Source: Streptomyces sp. CB02923
Lineage (GTDB): Bacteria; Actinomycetota; Actinomycetes; Streptomycetales; Streptomycetaceae
Assembly: GCF_001905005.1 (NCBI RefSeq)
Contig: NZ_LWKZ01000025.1
Span: 744,001-808,000, forward strand
Length of the DNA stretch: 64,000 bases
Direction of reading: 5' to 3'
Part shown: in pieces, positions 16,907-26,374 of the stretch
How the letters are laid out: each line of letters starts with the position of its first letter
Position numbering within the stretch: the stretch's first letter is position 1
Notes under the pieces: model-generated
Databases searched by the model: none
Told to the model about the DNA's origin: nothing
What the model saw: the letters and a program-made list of their open reading frames with translations, nothing else
Translations under genes and position numbers: made by a program

Positions 16907-17170
16907 TCAGGCGCGACGACGCTGCTGGGACGAGTTGCCCTCGTCCTCGTCATCGTCGTCGTGGTTGTAAAGGTCGGCGTACCGTGCGTACGGGTCGTCG
17001 TCCTCTTCATCCTCGAACGGCTCGCCGTTCGGCGGCTGCTGCTGCTCTGCCGGCTGTTGCGGCGATGCACCCAGCTCTTCGGCCAGGCGTGAGAGATCAG
17101 TCCCACCGCTGTTGTACTTCAGCTGGCGGGCGACCTTCGTCTGCTTGGCCTTGGCCCGGCCGCGCCCCAT
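16907..17170 (-). CDS. DUF3073 family protein
   Basis: An 87-residue highly charged protein conserved in actinobacteria. MGRGRAKAKQTKVARQLKYNSGGTDLSRLAEELG at the N-terminus is the family signature. The C-terminal half is a Gln/Pro then Asp/Glu-rich acidic tail (DDDDEDEG) ending in basic QRRRA. Function unknown. It may bind nucleic acid or ribosomes through the basic N-terminus, but that is a guess. Convergent with purM. Confidence 0.9.
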   Translation of the reverse strand: MGRGRAKAKQTKVARQLKYNSGGTDLSRLAEELGASPQQPAEQQQPPNGEPFEDEEDDDPYARYADLYNHDDDDEDEGNSSQQRRRA

Positions 17171-17731
17171 GGCTCGACCCCCTCAACGACGGGGCTCGAC
17201 GGCCCCAGAGTCTTGACACGCGTTCATGATTCAGAGCGGACTCTCGACGGAGAGACCGGCCCGTAGGGCTTTAACGGTACCTGCTTCCGCGGCCATACGG
17301 TACGTCGCCCGCATCACCGACCGCTCGGCAGGACCGGCAGGGCGCCCCGTCCCCGCTGGTCAGCTGCGATTTTAACCTGTCCGGTCCGGCGACCCGCCGA
17401 CGGGTGGTGAGGGATGTCTCCTTCACCACCCGTGATCCCTTACGGAGCGATCGTAGATCGTCGGGTGAGCGCTCCGCGGCGGTTTTCCGTACGCACGGTG
17501 ACGGTCGCCGGTACGGTCCGTCACCGGCGAGGCGTCCGCGAGGCCGTACGGGCCCTCCCGGGGCCTTCCGTGAGCATGATCGGATCGCGATCGGCTTCAG
17601 TCGGACCCGAGCATTGCCGGACATTTAGTGGGTGGAATCAGTCGCGACGTCTGCCGCGACCGGCTGGAAAATTGGCCTGAACCGATCGGTCCCGGCCGGG
17701 TCGGCACCGCCGCCGTACGGCGGCGGCGAGA
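17171..17731. other. Gene-free stretch between DUF3073 gene and vdh
   Basis: 561 bp holding the DUF3073 promoter on its left and the 3' flank of vdh on its right. A strong hairpin is at 17400-17433. Palindromic ATCGGATCGCGATC-like sequences lie near 17578-17595. No coding region is convincing. Confidence 0.5.
17400..17433. terminator. Long-stem hairpin, probable terminator or operator
   Basis: A perfect 11-bp stem (17400-17410 with 17423-17433) and a 12-nt loop. No T run follows on either strand. It is about 300 bp downstream of vdh, so its role is uncertain. Confidence 0.4.
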
Positions 17732-18862
17732 TCAGGCCCGCCGGGCGTCCGCCATGCGCTGCTCGGCCAGCCGGTCCGCCGCCGCGGCGGGCGGAATGCC
17801 GTCCTCCTTCGCACGAGCGAATATCGCCAGCGTGGTGTCGAAGATCTTCGCCGCCTTGGTCTTGCAGCGGTCGAAGTCGAAACCGTGCAGCTCGTCGGCG
17901 ACCTGGATGACGCCACCGGCGTTCACCACGTAGTCCGGCGCGTACAGGACACCGCGATCGGAAAGGTCCTTCTCCACGCCGGGGTGCGCCAGCTGGTTGT
18001 TGGCCGCGCCGCAGACCACCTTCGCGGTCAGCGCCGGCACGCTCTCGTCGTTCAGCGCGCCGCCCAGGGCGCACGGCGCGTACACGTCCAGGCCCGCGGT
18101 ACGGATCAGCGACCCGGTGTCCGCGGCCACGCCGACCTGCGGGTGCCGGCTGCGGACGCGCTCGATCGACTCGGCGCGCACATCCGTGATCACGACCTCC
18201 GCGCCGTCCTGGAGGAGGTGTTCGACGAGGTGGTGACCCACCTTGCCGACCCCCGCCACACCGACCTTGCGGCCGCGCAGCGTCGGGTCGCCCCACAGGT
18301 GCTGGGCCGAGGCGCGCATCCCCTGGAAGACGCCGAAGGCGGTCAGTACGGAGGAGTCGCCGGCGCCGCCGTTCTCGGGCGAACGGCCGGTGGTCCACTG
18401 GTTGGTGCGGGCGACGACGTCCATGTCCGCCACGTACGTACCGACGTCGCACGCGGTCACGTAGCGGCCGCCGAGGGAAGCCACGAACCGGCCGTACGCG
18501 AGCAGGAGTTCTTCGGTCTTGATCAGTTCGGGGTCGCCGATGATCACTGCCTTGCCGCCGCCGTGGTCGAGGCCGGCGAGGGCGTTCTTGTACGACATGC
18601 CACGGGAGAGGTTCAGGGCGTCCAGCACCGCGTCCTCTTCGGAGGCGTACGCGTGGAAGCGGGTGCCGCCGAGGGCCGGGCCCAGGGCGGTGTCGTGGAT
18701 GGCGATGACGGCTCGCAGGCCGCTGGCGCGGTCCTGGCAGAGGACGACTTGCTCGTGGCCACCCTGCTCGGAACGGAACAGGGTGTGCAGGACGCTGCCG
18801 TCGGCTGAGGGCGCCCCCTGCACGGAGTGCTTGGGGGAGGCAGAAGGACGTACGTCGGTCAC
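17732..18862 (-). CDS. vdh: Valine (branched-chain amino acid) dehydrogenase
   Basis: A 376-residue NAD-dependent Glu/Leu/Phe/Val dehydrogenase that deaminates valine to 2-oxoisovalerate, feeding acyl-CoA precursors for macrolide synthesis. The catalytic region is GLDHGGGKAVI. The dinucleotide-binding loop is GVAGVGKVGHHLVEHL. ENGGAGDSSVLTAFGV and APDYVVNAGGVIQVADELHG are characteristic. I prefer the GTG at 18862, preceded by GGGAG. An ATG at 18877 is also in frame but has a poor ribosome site inside a GGAGGAC/GTCCTCC hairpin. Divergent from the next gene. Confidence 0.92.
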   Translation of the reverse strand: MTDVRPSASPKHSVQGAPSADGSVLHTLFRSEQGGHEQVVLCQDRASGLRAVIAIHDTALGPALGGTRFHAYASEEDAVLDALNLSRGMSYKNALAGLDHGGGKAVIIGDPELIKTEELLLAYGRFVASLGGRYVTACDVGTYVADMDVVARTNQWTTGRSPENGGAGDSSVLTAFGVFQGMRASAQHLWGDPTLRGRKVGVAGVGKVGHHLVEHLLQDGAEVVITDVRAESIERVRSRHPQVGVAADTGSLIRTAGLDVYAPCALGGALNDESVPALTAKVVCGAANNQLAHPGVEKDLSDRGVLYAPDYVVNAGGVIQVADELHGFDFDRCKTKAAKIFDTTLAIFARAKEDGIPPAAAADRLAEQRMADARRA

Positions 18863-19138
18863 GGTGGTGACTCCCATAAGTCGCGGAGGACGCCCTCCGG
18901 CGGCTCCCTGCTTGTGGCAGGGGGAGGGCCCGGAGGGCCGGTCGGGAAGAGAGTAAGACCTTGGAGGCGCGCTGATCGGTGCAGTGCGGAGGATCACCCT
19001 CTCCTGGGGGACGGACGTGGGACGATTTGCCGTATCCAGAGCCGGGTGGCGCAAGCCAACTACCGGCACTTTGCACCTCTTTGCCGTTATCTGCGGTGGT
19101 TCTGCGGACGTGACGTTGTAGGAAACAAAGGAGCGGGC

Positions 19139-19975
19139 GTGGCCCTGGCGTCGTCGGTGATGGTCCCGTACGCGGCATATCTACGGGTCTATGAGCCGCT
19201 CGCAGCGTTCCCCGAACCGGAGCGCTCCTACTGGGCGCGCTATGCCCGGCGGGCCAGCACCCCCACGGTTCAGGACGAACTTCGGCGGTCTCTGGCCGAT
19301 TTGCTGCCCACCCCGCCCGTGCCGGTACCGGTCCACGAGAGCAGCGACGCCTTCGTCACGGTCGTGGACGGCGTGACGTGCGTCTGCCCCTGGCGGACGC
19401 GGCTGCGCGGCTGGCAGGCCCTGGAGGAGCTGTCCGAACTGCTCCCGGCGCCCGTGCTGGACGCCGCGCTGCCGCCGGTGGTGCGGCGTCAGGCGGCGGC
19501 GGACTACGAGGAGTGGCTGGAGCGCAATCCGGACGCCCGGCCCTGGATCCGCACCGCCACCTGGCACGTACCGGTGCGCTGGTTCGCCCTCTTCGGCGAC
19601 GGCGAGCGGGAGTACACCAAGAGCGAGCACGGCCCGGTGCTGCGGTACCGGACGCCCATGGTGCAGGCGCGGCGCCGGGTGGCGCGGGGCCTGCGGACGC
19701 TGCGCGACTCCCTGGAGGAAGGGCCGCTGATCGACGGCCTGGTGGACGTGGGCCGCTGGCTGGAGGAGTTCCACCCGCGGGCGCTGGTGGAGCTGGACTA
19801 CGGCGGGCTGGTGCACGCGGTGCCCGAGGGGCAGCTCGCCGAGGACCGGTCGGCCGCGGAGGTGGCGGAGGGGCTGGCTGCGCTGCGCGAGGGCGACGGC
19901 GACCGGGCCGGCGAGGCGTACGAGAAGCTGTCGGACCGGTGGCGCGAGGTGCGCGAGCGTCAGTTCGCCAGCTGA
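19139..19975 (+). CDS. Conserved hypothetical protein (278 aa)
   Basis: A soluble protein without signal peptide or membrane segment. I recognise no domain. It begins MALASSVMVPYAAYLRVYEPLAAF, contains VTCVCPWRTRLRGWQALEEL, WHVPVRWFALFGDGERE and YRTPMVQARRRVARGLR, and ends in an acidic region. An AAAGGAG ribosome site precedes the GTG at 19139. Position between vdh and bldC is, from memory, conserved in Streptomyces, where the equivalent gene is annotated as hypothetical. Promoters for it and vdh must share the 276-bp gap. Confidence 0.8.
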   Translation: MALASSVMVPYAAYLRVYEPLAAFPEPERSYWARYARRASTPTVQDELRRSLADLLPTPPVPVPVHESSDAFVTVVDGVTCVCPWRTRLRGWQALEELSELLPAPVLDAALPPVVRRQAAADYEEWLERNPDARPWIRTATWHVPVRWFALFGDGEREYTKSEHGPVLRYRTPMVQARRRVARGLRTLRDSLEEGPLIDGLVDVGRWLEEFHPRALVELDYGGLVHAVPEGQLAEDRSAAEVAEGLAALREGDGDRAGEAYEKLSDRWREVRERQFAS

Positions 19976-20567
19976 GGGGCGGTCACCACGGGAGGGGAAC
20001 GGGGGGCGTCGCGGGCCGTGTGCCCGGTTCGCGCGGGCTGCGGCAGGCCGTCCTCGGTCCCGTGGAACGACAAAATGATCTGCGGCCGACGGGGTTCGTG
20101 CACACTACTGATACGAAGTCGTGGGACGTAGGTCCCGATCCGGGCGATTGCCCCAAGCGTGACCTAAAGCACTGACTTCGGGCCTTGCGGCCAAGCCATA
20201 CCCTCGTGCCAAAATAGGACAAGGAGCCTGACAAGGGCCCCTTCCGCCCTAGTAAGGGCGGATAGTTCGGTATTGCGCTCCTTGGTGGGTCTGATGGCGG
20301 CTGATCACCGTGTGACTGATCGTCACGGTGGTGTGACTGTCCGCTATGGCATGGTCCATCGGCTTCCGCCGAGGTTGAACACCTGAGAGGGCAATTCCAT
20401 CGGTTTGGCCGACGAGGCTGGACAGATGGTGTAGTTGTAGTGCCGAGGACAAGCCGTTCGTCCTATAACCGACTCGGCCCGCGTCCGCCATTTCGGGCAA
20501 CGCGGGTCAAGGTGCAGAATTTAGAGGAAAGAACCGTGATGGTTCGGTTCTCCCGAGGAGGCCGCTC
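19976..20567. promoter_or_regulatory. Long upstream region of bldC
   Basis: 592 bp without a credible gene. AT content rises at 20160-20230 and 20255-20430. Inverted repeats include CACCGTG...CACGGTG around 20307-20331 and AGAACCG...CGGTTCT around 20530-20551, just before the bldC ribosome site. A developmental regulator with a long leader is plausible. I could not place its promoter with confidence. Confidence 0.5.
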
Positions 20568-20774
20568 ATGACCGCTCGCACCCCTGACGCCGAGCCGCTG
20601 CTTACCCCCGCCGAGGTCGCCACGATGTTCCGCGTGGACCCGAAGACGGTGACCCGCTGGGCCAAGGCAGGCAAGCTCACGTCCATCCGCACGCTCGGAG
20701 GACACCGGCGCTACCGCGAAGCCGAGGTTCGCGCGCTGCTCGCGGGCATTCCGCAGCAGCGCAGCGAATCCTGA
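20568..20774 (+). CDS. bldC: BldC, MerR-like developmental regulator
   Basis: A 68-residue protein that is essentially a winged helix-turn-helix of the MerR type: LLTPAEVATMFRVDPKTVTRWAKAGKLTSIRTLGGHRRYREAEVRALL. BldC binds DNA as head-to-tail oligomers and holds back entry into development in Streptomyces (established for the family). AGGAGG lies about 10 bp before the ATG. A strong terminator is 160 bp downstream. Confidence 0.96.
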   Translation: MTARTPDAEPLLTPAEVATMFRVDPKTVTRWAKAGKLTSIRTLGGHRRYREAEVRALLAGIPQQRSES

Positions 20775-20932
20775 ACAACCGCATAACCGGGCTGTTTTCG
20801 GGCCCCCCAACCCGGCCTCGGCCCATGGAGCCCCACCCGGCTCCGCTCAGCACCACCTAGCACCACACAGCTCCATACGACGCGGAGCCTGCCCCAACAG
20901 GCCCCACACCCGCAGCACCTGGGTACGTCATC

Positions 20933-20972
20933 GATCGCGCTGGACTCCGCCGGGTCCAGCGCGATCTTTTTT
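20933..20972 (+). terminator. Rho-independent terminator downstream of bldC
   Basis: A perfect 12-bp stem (20933-20944 with 20955-20966) followed by six Ts. This is one of the strongest terminators in the window. Confidence 0.9.
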
Positions 20973-21280
20973 GTGCGCGCCGAGGCCCGTGCGGGCAGCC
21001 GGTCCGGCCGGCTGGACACCGCCCGCGGGGGCCGCCGAGGACGGGCCCCCGCTGTTGTCCGGTCCAGTCCGGGGACTGCCGGTCGGGCGGTGCAATTGCA
21101 CATATTAAATTGACCCGGTGTAGGACGGCCGTAAGGTTCACGGTTCCTGAAACCCACCCGGTGACACCCGTCACAGAGCGGGAAGGTTGTGGCGGCAGCG
21201 CCCCTGCGATAGAGGGGGCCGCACGCTCCCGCTCCCTCAACAGCCTGCCACCGCGGGGCCGGTGGGAAAGGCGCCGTTGG
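20973..21280. other. Gene-free stretch after bldC
   Basis: It holds an AT-rich patch at 21090-21112 with the palindrome TGCAATTGCA (21091-21100), then TTGACC (21110-21115) that could be a plus-strand -35 box. No plus-strand gene follows, so any transcript would run antisense into the small minus-strand gene at 21281-21607. Confidence 0.4.
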
Positions 21281-21607
21281 TCACCGAGCCGGGGGACTTT
21301 GGTCCTCGTCCGCCTTCGCGGGTGCCGGGGCGGGCGCGCCGGCCGTCACCGATGGCGCTTCGGGGGACACCGGGTCCGTGCCCGGTGCGGCCTCAGAAGC
21401 CGTTGAGGGCCCCGTGGAGGGTCTCGCGGGCTGTCGGGCGCCGGAGTCGGCGGCCTGGGTGCCCGCGGCGCGGCCGCGGGGCTCCATGGCGAGTCGCAGG
21501 AGGCGGGCGCAGACGGGGCAGTGGCGGGTCAGGTGGCGGTAACCCGTGGCGGCCGACAGGTGGGCCCGCAGCAGCGCCCTGGTCTCGTGCCTGGCGGCTG
21601 TCGACAT
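21281..21607 (-). CDS. Small DUF6274-type protein with CxxC motif
   Basis: A 108-residue protein. The conserved part is MSTAARHETRALLRAHLSAATGYRHLTRHCPVCARLLRLAM, with a CPVC pair that could bind zinc together with the nearby His residues. The rest is a Pro/Ala-rich disordered tail. It resembles the Streptomyces family I know as DUF6274, function unknown. GGAGGAG precedes the ATG at 21607. It lies downstream of tRNA-Asp on the same strand. Confidence 0.7.
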   Translation of the reverse strand: MSTAARHETRALLRAHLSAATGYRHLTRHCPVCARLLRLAMEPRGRAAGTQAADSGARQPARPSTGPSTASEAAPGTDPVSPEAPSVTAGAPAPAPAKADEDQSPPAR

Positions 21608-21765
21608 CGCACACTCCTCCCGGCCTCGCACCCTTCCTCGTGACTACCGGTGGTACGTGCCCCAGTCAATACGCGCATCGGCCCAGGCCCGTACGACCCG
21701 GACCTTCAGGCCACGGAGCGGCGCGTCGCTCCCGTCCGCACTCCCCGGACGCCGGGCAACGCAAA

Positions 21766-21794
21766 CGGCCCGCATCCCTGAGGGATGCGGGCCG
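21766..21794 (-). terminator. Terminator of tRNA-Asp copy 1
   Basis: A near-perfect palindrome (CGGCCCGCATCCCT at 21766-21779, its complement at 21781-21794) just beyond the 3' end of the minus-strand tRNA-Asp, with GTTTG following on that strand. Confidence 0.75.
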
Positions 21795-21801
21795 AACGAT
21801 G

Positions 21802-21876
21802 CGGTCCTGACGGGATTTGAACCCGCGGCCTCCACCTTGACAGGGTGGCGAGCACTCCAAACTGCTCCACAGGACC
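21802..21876 (-). tRNA. tRNA-Asp (GTC), copy 1
   Basis: A 75-nt cloverleaf with GGTCCTG/CAGGACC acceptor and CCACC/GGTGG anticodon stem around CTGTCAA (anticodon GTC), with a standard GGGTTCAAATCCC T arm. Identical in sequence to the copy at 27730-27804. Confidence 0.97.
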
Positions 21877-21985
21877 TTGGTGCGGCTTCCGCTTGCGCGG
21901 TGCTGCGAAACAAGACTCTACAGCAGGTCAGGGGGTGCGGTCGAACCCGGTCCCGAAGGCCCGCCGAGGCGGGCCCCGGGTCCGG

Positions 21986-24900
21986 TCACGCCTTCGGCAC
22001 CGCCGCGTCCACGGCCTTGACGATCCGCTTGTCGGAGACCGGGTACGCGGTGCCGAGCGCGTGCGCGAAGTAGCTCACCCGCAACTCCTCGATCATCCAG
22101 CGGATCTCCCGGGCCTCGGCCGGCACCGGCCGTCCCCGGGGGTACTGCTCCAGCAGCCAGGCGTACTCGTCCTGCATCTCCTTGACCTTCGCCATACGGG
22201 AGCGGTCCCGCTCGGCGTTGCCGGGGAGCTGCTGGAGGCGGCGGTCCACGGCGACCAGGTACCGCATGAGGTCCGGCAGCCGCTTGGCGCCGTGCGCGGT
22301 CACGAAGCCGGGGCTGATGAGGGCGGCCAGCTGCTCCTTGACGTCCGTGAGGGACGCGAGCAGGGAGGGGAAGGTGGTGGCCTTGAGGCGGCGCTCGCAC
22401 GCCTGCCAGGCCGCCAGCACCTCCCGGGCCTGCTGGATCGTCTTCATCGTCGCGTCCACCAGGTCGGCGCGTACCGCGTCGAAGAGCTTGCGGAAGGACT
22501 CCTCGTCCCAGGCCGGTCCGCCGTGGGCGGCGATCAGCCGGTCGGCGGCGGCGGTCACGCAGTCCTCGAAGAGGGCCTGTATGGAGCCGTGGGGGTTCGC
22601 GGACAGGGCCAGCTTCTGCTGATTGGTGAGCTTGCCCTGCGCGAACTTGGCTGGGTTGCTCGGAATATTCAGCAGAATCAGCCGGCGGGTGCCGGTCCAC
22701 ATCGCCGTCTGCTGTTCGGCCTCGGTGTCGAAGAGGCGTACGGCGACGCTCGCGCCCTCGTCCACCAGCGCCGGGTAGGCCTTCAGCGGCTGGCCCCCGC
22801 GCCGGGTCTCGAAGGTGCGCGGCAGCGTGCCGAGCGTCCAGGACGTCAGGCCGGTGCGCTGTTCGAGGCCGGCCGGGGTCCCGCCGCTGCCGGCCTCGCC
22901 GTCCTTCGGGGGCCGCTCGGCGGCCTGCGCGAAGGCCTTGCTGAGGGCCGCCTGGGTCTTCGGCTTGAGCTGGAGGCGCAGCGCTTCGAGGTCCTTGGCC
23001 TCGGCCAGCTTGCGGCGGCGCTCGTCGACCACCCGGAACGTGATCTTCAGATGGTCCGGGATCTTGGTCTGGTCGAAGTCGGCCGGGTCGACCGGGACGC
23101 CGACCATCCGCTGGAGCCCGGCCGCCAGTGACGTGACGAGCGCGCCCTGGAGGGGCACGGTCGAGTCCAGGAAGCGGGCGGCGAAGTTCGGTGCCGGTAC
23201 GTAGTTGCGGCGGATCGGTTTGGGCAGCGAACGGATCAGTTCCGTCACCAGTTGTTCGCGCAGGCCCGGGATCTGCCAGTCGAAGCCTTCGGAAGAGACC
23301 TGGTTGAGCACCTGGAGGGGGATGTGGACGGTGACACCGTCCGCGTCCGCGCCCGGCTCGAACTGGTACGTGACGCGGAACTTCAGCTTGCCCTGCCGCC
23401 AGGAGTCCGGATAGTCGTCCTTGGTGACGGCCCCGGCGGACTCGTTGATGAGCATGGAGTGCTCGAAGTTGAGCAGCTCCGGCTCGTCGTGGCGCTTCTT
23501 CTTCCACCACGAGTCGAAATGGGCGCCTGATACGACGTGTTCGGGCAGCCGCTGATCGTAGAAGTCGAAGAGCGTCTCGTCGTCCACGAGGATGTCGCGC
23601 CGCCGGGCGCGGTGCTCCAGCTCCTCGACCTCGCCGAGCAGTTTGCGGTTGTCGTGGAAGAACTGGTGATGGGTGCGCCAGTCGCCCTCGACCAGGGCGT
23701 TGCGGATGAACAGGTCGCGGGAGGTCTCCGGGTCGATGCGCCCGTAGTTCACCTTCCGCTGGGCGACGATCGGCACGCCGTACAGCGTCACCCGCTCGTA
23801 TGCCATCACCGCGGCCATCTTCTGTTCCCAGTGCGGCTCGCTGTACGTGCGCTTCACCAGGTGCTGGGCCAGCGGCTCGATCCACTCGGGCTCGATCCTC
23901 GCGTTCACCCGTGCCCACAGGCGAGACGTTTCGACCAGCTCCGCCGACATGATCCAGCGCGGCGGCTTCTTGAAGAGCGCCGAGCCGGGGAAGGCCGCGA
24001 ACTTGGCGCTGCGGGCGCCCAGGTATTCGTTCTTGGCGTCCGTGTCCTTCAGTCCGATGTGCGAAAGCAAACCGGACAGCAGGGAGGTGTGGATGGGGTC
24101 GGGCGCCGCGTCCTGCTCGCTGAGGTGGACCCCCATCGTCTTGGCGACCGTACGCAGCTGCGAGTAGATGTCCTGCCACTCGCGTATGCGCAGGTAGTTC
24201 AGGAATTCGCTGCGGCACATGCGGCGGAACGCCGACGACGACAGCGCCTTCTGCTGCTCGCGCACATACCGCCACAGGTTCAGATACGCCAGGAAGTCGC
24301 TGGTCTCGTCCTTGAAGCGGGCGTGCTGCTGGTCGGCCTGCTGCTGCTTCTCGGCGGGCCGCTCGCGCGGGTCCTGGATGGACAGCGCCGCCGCGATCAC
24401 CATGACCTCGCGTACGCACCCGTTGCGGTCGGCCTCCAGCACCATCCGGGCCAGCCGCGGGTCCACCGGCAGCTGGGACAGCTTGCGCCCCAGCTGGGTG
24501 AGCCGCTTCTTCGGGTCCTTCTGCCGGGGGTCGATCGCGCCCAGCTCGTGCAGCAGGTCGACGCCGTCCTTGATGTTGCGGCGGTCCGGCGGGTCGATGA
24601 AGGGGAACTTCTCGATGTCGCCGAGGCCGGCCGCGGTCATCTGCAGGATGACGGAGGCCAGGTTCGTCCGCAGGATCTCGGCGTCGGTGAACTCCGGCCG
24701 GGTGAGGAAGTCGTCCTCCGAGTACAGCCGGATGCAGATGCCGTCGCTGGTCCGGCCGCAGCGGCCCTTGCGCTGGTTGGCGCTGGCCTGCGAGACGGGC
24801 TCGATCGGCAGCCGCTGGACCTTGGTGCGGTAGCTGTAGCGCGAGATCCGGGCCATGCCGGGGTCGATCACGTACCGGATGCCGGGGACGGTCAGCGAGG

Positions 24901-26041
24901 TCTCCGCGACGTTGGTCGCGAGCACGATGCGGCGGCCGGTGTGGCGCTGGAAGACACGGTGCTGCTCGGCGTGCGACAGGCGCGCGTACAGCGGCAGCAC
25001 CTCGGTCTGCGGCAGGTTCTTCTTGTTGAGCGCGTCGGCCGTGTCGCGGATCTCGCGCTCACCGGAGAGGAAGACCAGGATGTCGCCGGGGCCCTCGCCC
25101 CGCAGCTCGTCCACGGCGTCGCAGATCGCGGTGATCTGGTCGCGGTCGCTGTCGGTGCCGCCCTCCTCCAGGAGCGGGCGGTAGCGGACCTCGACCGGGA
25201 ACGTACGGCCGGAGACCTCGACGATCGGCGCGCCGCCGGGCCCGTCCCCGTCCCCGCCCGCGTCCCCGTCCGCCCGTACGGAGGCGAAGGAGCCGAAGTG
25301 CCGGGCGAATCGTTCCGGGTCGATGGTCGCGGAGGTGATGACGACCTTCAGGTCCGGCCGGCGGGGCAGCAGCTGCGCCAGGTAGCCGAGGATGAAGTCG
25401 ATGTTGAGGCTGCGCTCGTGGGCCTCGTCGATGATGATCGTGTCGTACTGGCGCAGCTCGCGGTCGGTCTGGATCTCCGCCAGGAGGATGCCGTCCGTCA
25501 TCAGCTTCACGAGGGTGTCGGAGCCGACCTGGTCGGTGAAGCGCACCTTCCAGCCGACCGCCTCGCCCAGCGGGGTCTTCAGCTCCTCGGCGACCCGCTC
25601 GGCGACCGTACGGGCGGCGATCCGGCGCGGCTGGGTGTGGCCGATCAGCCCGCGTACGCCGCGGCCCAGCTCCAGGCAGATCTTGGGGATCTGGGTCGTC
25701 TTGCCGGACCCGGTCTCGCCCGCGACGATCACGACCTGGTGGTCGCGGATCGCCTCCAGGATCTCGTCCTTCTTCTGGCTGACCGGCAGCTGCTCCGGAT
25801 ACGTGATCGCGGGCATCGCGGCGCGGCGCTGCTCGACCCGCAGCTCCGCCTCCCCGATCCCGGCGTCGATCTCGGAGAGCACGGCCGCGCGGGCCTCGGG
25901 CTTACGGATCCGGCGCGCGCCGTCGAGCCGGCGCCCCAGCCGCTGCTGGTCGCGCAGCATCAGCTCGGGCAGCCGCTCATGGAGAGCGGACAGTGTGGGG
26001 GCGGCACCGTCGGGCCGGGCGGAGGCAGGCTGACTGGACAT
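21986..26041 (-). CDS. hrpA: ATP-dependent RNA helicase HrpA (DEAH box)
   Basis: A 1351-residue DEAH-box helicase, normal HrpA length. Walker A is GETGSGKTTQIPK, motif Ia TQPRRIAARTVAERVAEEL, DEAH in IIIDEAHERSLNIDF, motif III SATID, motif VI QRKGRCGRTSDGICIRLY. The family DUF3418 C-terminal half follows. A Gly/Asp-rich insert (ADGDAGGDGDGPGG) interrupts the helicase core after motif III. Proposed roles are rRNA or mRNA remodelling and rescue of stalled ribosomes. ATG at 26041. The upstream gap carries a 7x22-bp repeat. Confidence 0.96.
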   Translation of the reverse strand: MSSQPASARPDGAAPTLSALHERLPELMLRDQQRLGRRLDGARRIRKPEARAAVLSEIDAGIGEAELRVEQRRAAMPAITYPEQLPVSQKKDEILEAIRDHQVVIVAGETGSGKTTQIPKICLELGRGVRGLIGHTQPRRIAARTVAERVAEELKTPLGEAVGWKVRFTDQVGSDTLVKLMTDGILLAEIQTDRELRQYDTIIIDEAHERSLNIDFILGYLAQLLPRRPDLKVVITSATIDPERFARHFGSFASVRADGDAGGDGDGPGGAPIVEVSGRTFPVEVRYRPLLEEGGTDSDRDQITAICDAVDELRGEGPGDILVFLSGEREIRDTADALNKKNLPQTEVLPLYARLSHAEQHRVFQRHTGRRIVLATNVAETSLTVPGIRYVIDPGMARISRYSYRTKVQRLPIEPVSQASANQRKGRCGRTSDGICIRLYSEDDFLTRPEFTDAEILRTNLASVILQMTAAGLGDIEKFPFIDPPDRRNIKDGVDLLHELGAIDPRQKDPKKRLTQLGRKLSQLPVDPRLARMVLEADRNGCVREVMVIAAALSIQDPRERPAEKQQQADQQHARFKDETSDFLAYLNLWRYVREQQKALSSSAFRRMCRSEFLNYLRIREWQDIYSQLRTVAKTMGVHLSEQDAAPDPIHTSLLSGLLSHIGLKDTDAKNEYLGARSAKFAAFPGSALFKKPPRWIMSAELVETSRLWARVNARIEPEWIEPLAQHLVKRTYSEPHWEQKMAAVMAYERVTLYGVPIVAQRKVNYGRIDPETSRDLFIRNALVEGDWRTHHQFFHDNRKLLGEVEELEHRARRRDILVDDETLFDFYDQRLPEHVVSGAHFDSWWKKKRHDEPELLNFEHSMLINESAGAVTKDDYPDSWRQGKLKFRVTYQFEPGADADGVTVHIPLQVLNQVSSEGFDWQIPGLREQLVTELIRSLPKPIRRNYVPAPNFAARFLDSTVPLQGALVTSLAAGLQRMVGVPVDPADFDQTKIPDHLKITFRVVDERRRKLAEAKDLEALRLQLKPKTQAALSKAFAQAAERPPKDGEAGSGGTPAGLEQRTGLTSWTLGTLPRTFETRRGGQPLKAYPALVDEGASVAVRLFDTEAEQQTAMWTGTRRLILLNIPSNPAKFAQGKLTNQQKLALSANPHGSIQALFEDCVTAAADRLIAAHGGPAWDEESFRKLFDAVRADLVDATMKTIQQAREVLAAWQACERRLKATTFPSLLASLTDVKEQLAALISPGFVTAHGAKRLPDLMRYLVAVDRRLQQLPGNAERDRSRMAKVKEMQDEYAWLLEQYPRGRPVPAEAREIRWMIEELRVSYFAHALGTAYPVSDKRIVKAVDAAVPKA

Positions 26042-26158
26042 ACGCGACCCAGGATCTCACCTCCGTGAATACCGTGGCGAACGAATTGCGGCCGGTGCGG
26101 GGGCGGGAGGGCCTGCGGGGCGCGTCCGACGGGCTCTCCCAGGCGTCCGCAGAACGGG

Positions 26159-26312
26159 CCCTTCCGGCGTTTCCGACGGTCCCTTCCGGCGTTTCTGGCG
26201 CCCCCTCCGGGCATTCCCGACGCCCCCTCCGGGCGTTTCCGACGGCCCCTTCGCGCGTTCCCGGCGACCGCTCCGGGCGTTCCCGGCGACCCCTCCGGGC
26301 GTTCCCGGCGGG
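26159..26312. repeat. 22-bp tandem repeat, seven units
   Basis: Seven contiguous 22-bp units, each (C/G)CTCCGGGCGTT(T/C)CC-like and ending in GGCG(A/C)C or a close variant, fill 154 bp of the 333-bp gap between hrpA and the next gene. Period 22 is not a multiple of three. The minus-strand open frames across it are shifting low-complexity Arg/Gly/Pro, so it is not coding. Otherwise the gap (26042-26374) holds only the divergent promoters. Confidence 0.85.
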
Positions 26313-26374
26313 CCTCTCGCACGGTGGGCCGACCACTAGGAGAATGTCCGGGTTGGGTGGCTTAGCGTGGCCTT

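Noticed and set aside
23537..26068. An 843-codon plus-strand frame opposite hrpA
   Set aside because: Shadow of the secure hrpA coding sequence; low-complexity translation and no ribosome site.
26159..26312. CRISPR-like array
   Set aside because: The 22-bp units are contiguous with no unique spacers, so it is a tandem repeat. The same holds for the other arrays in the window.
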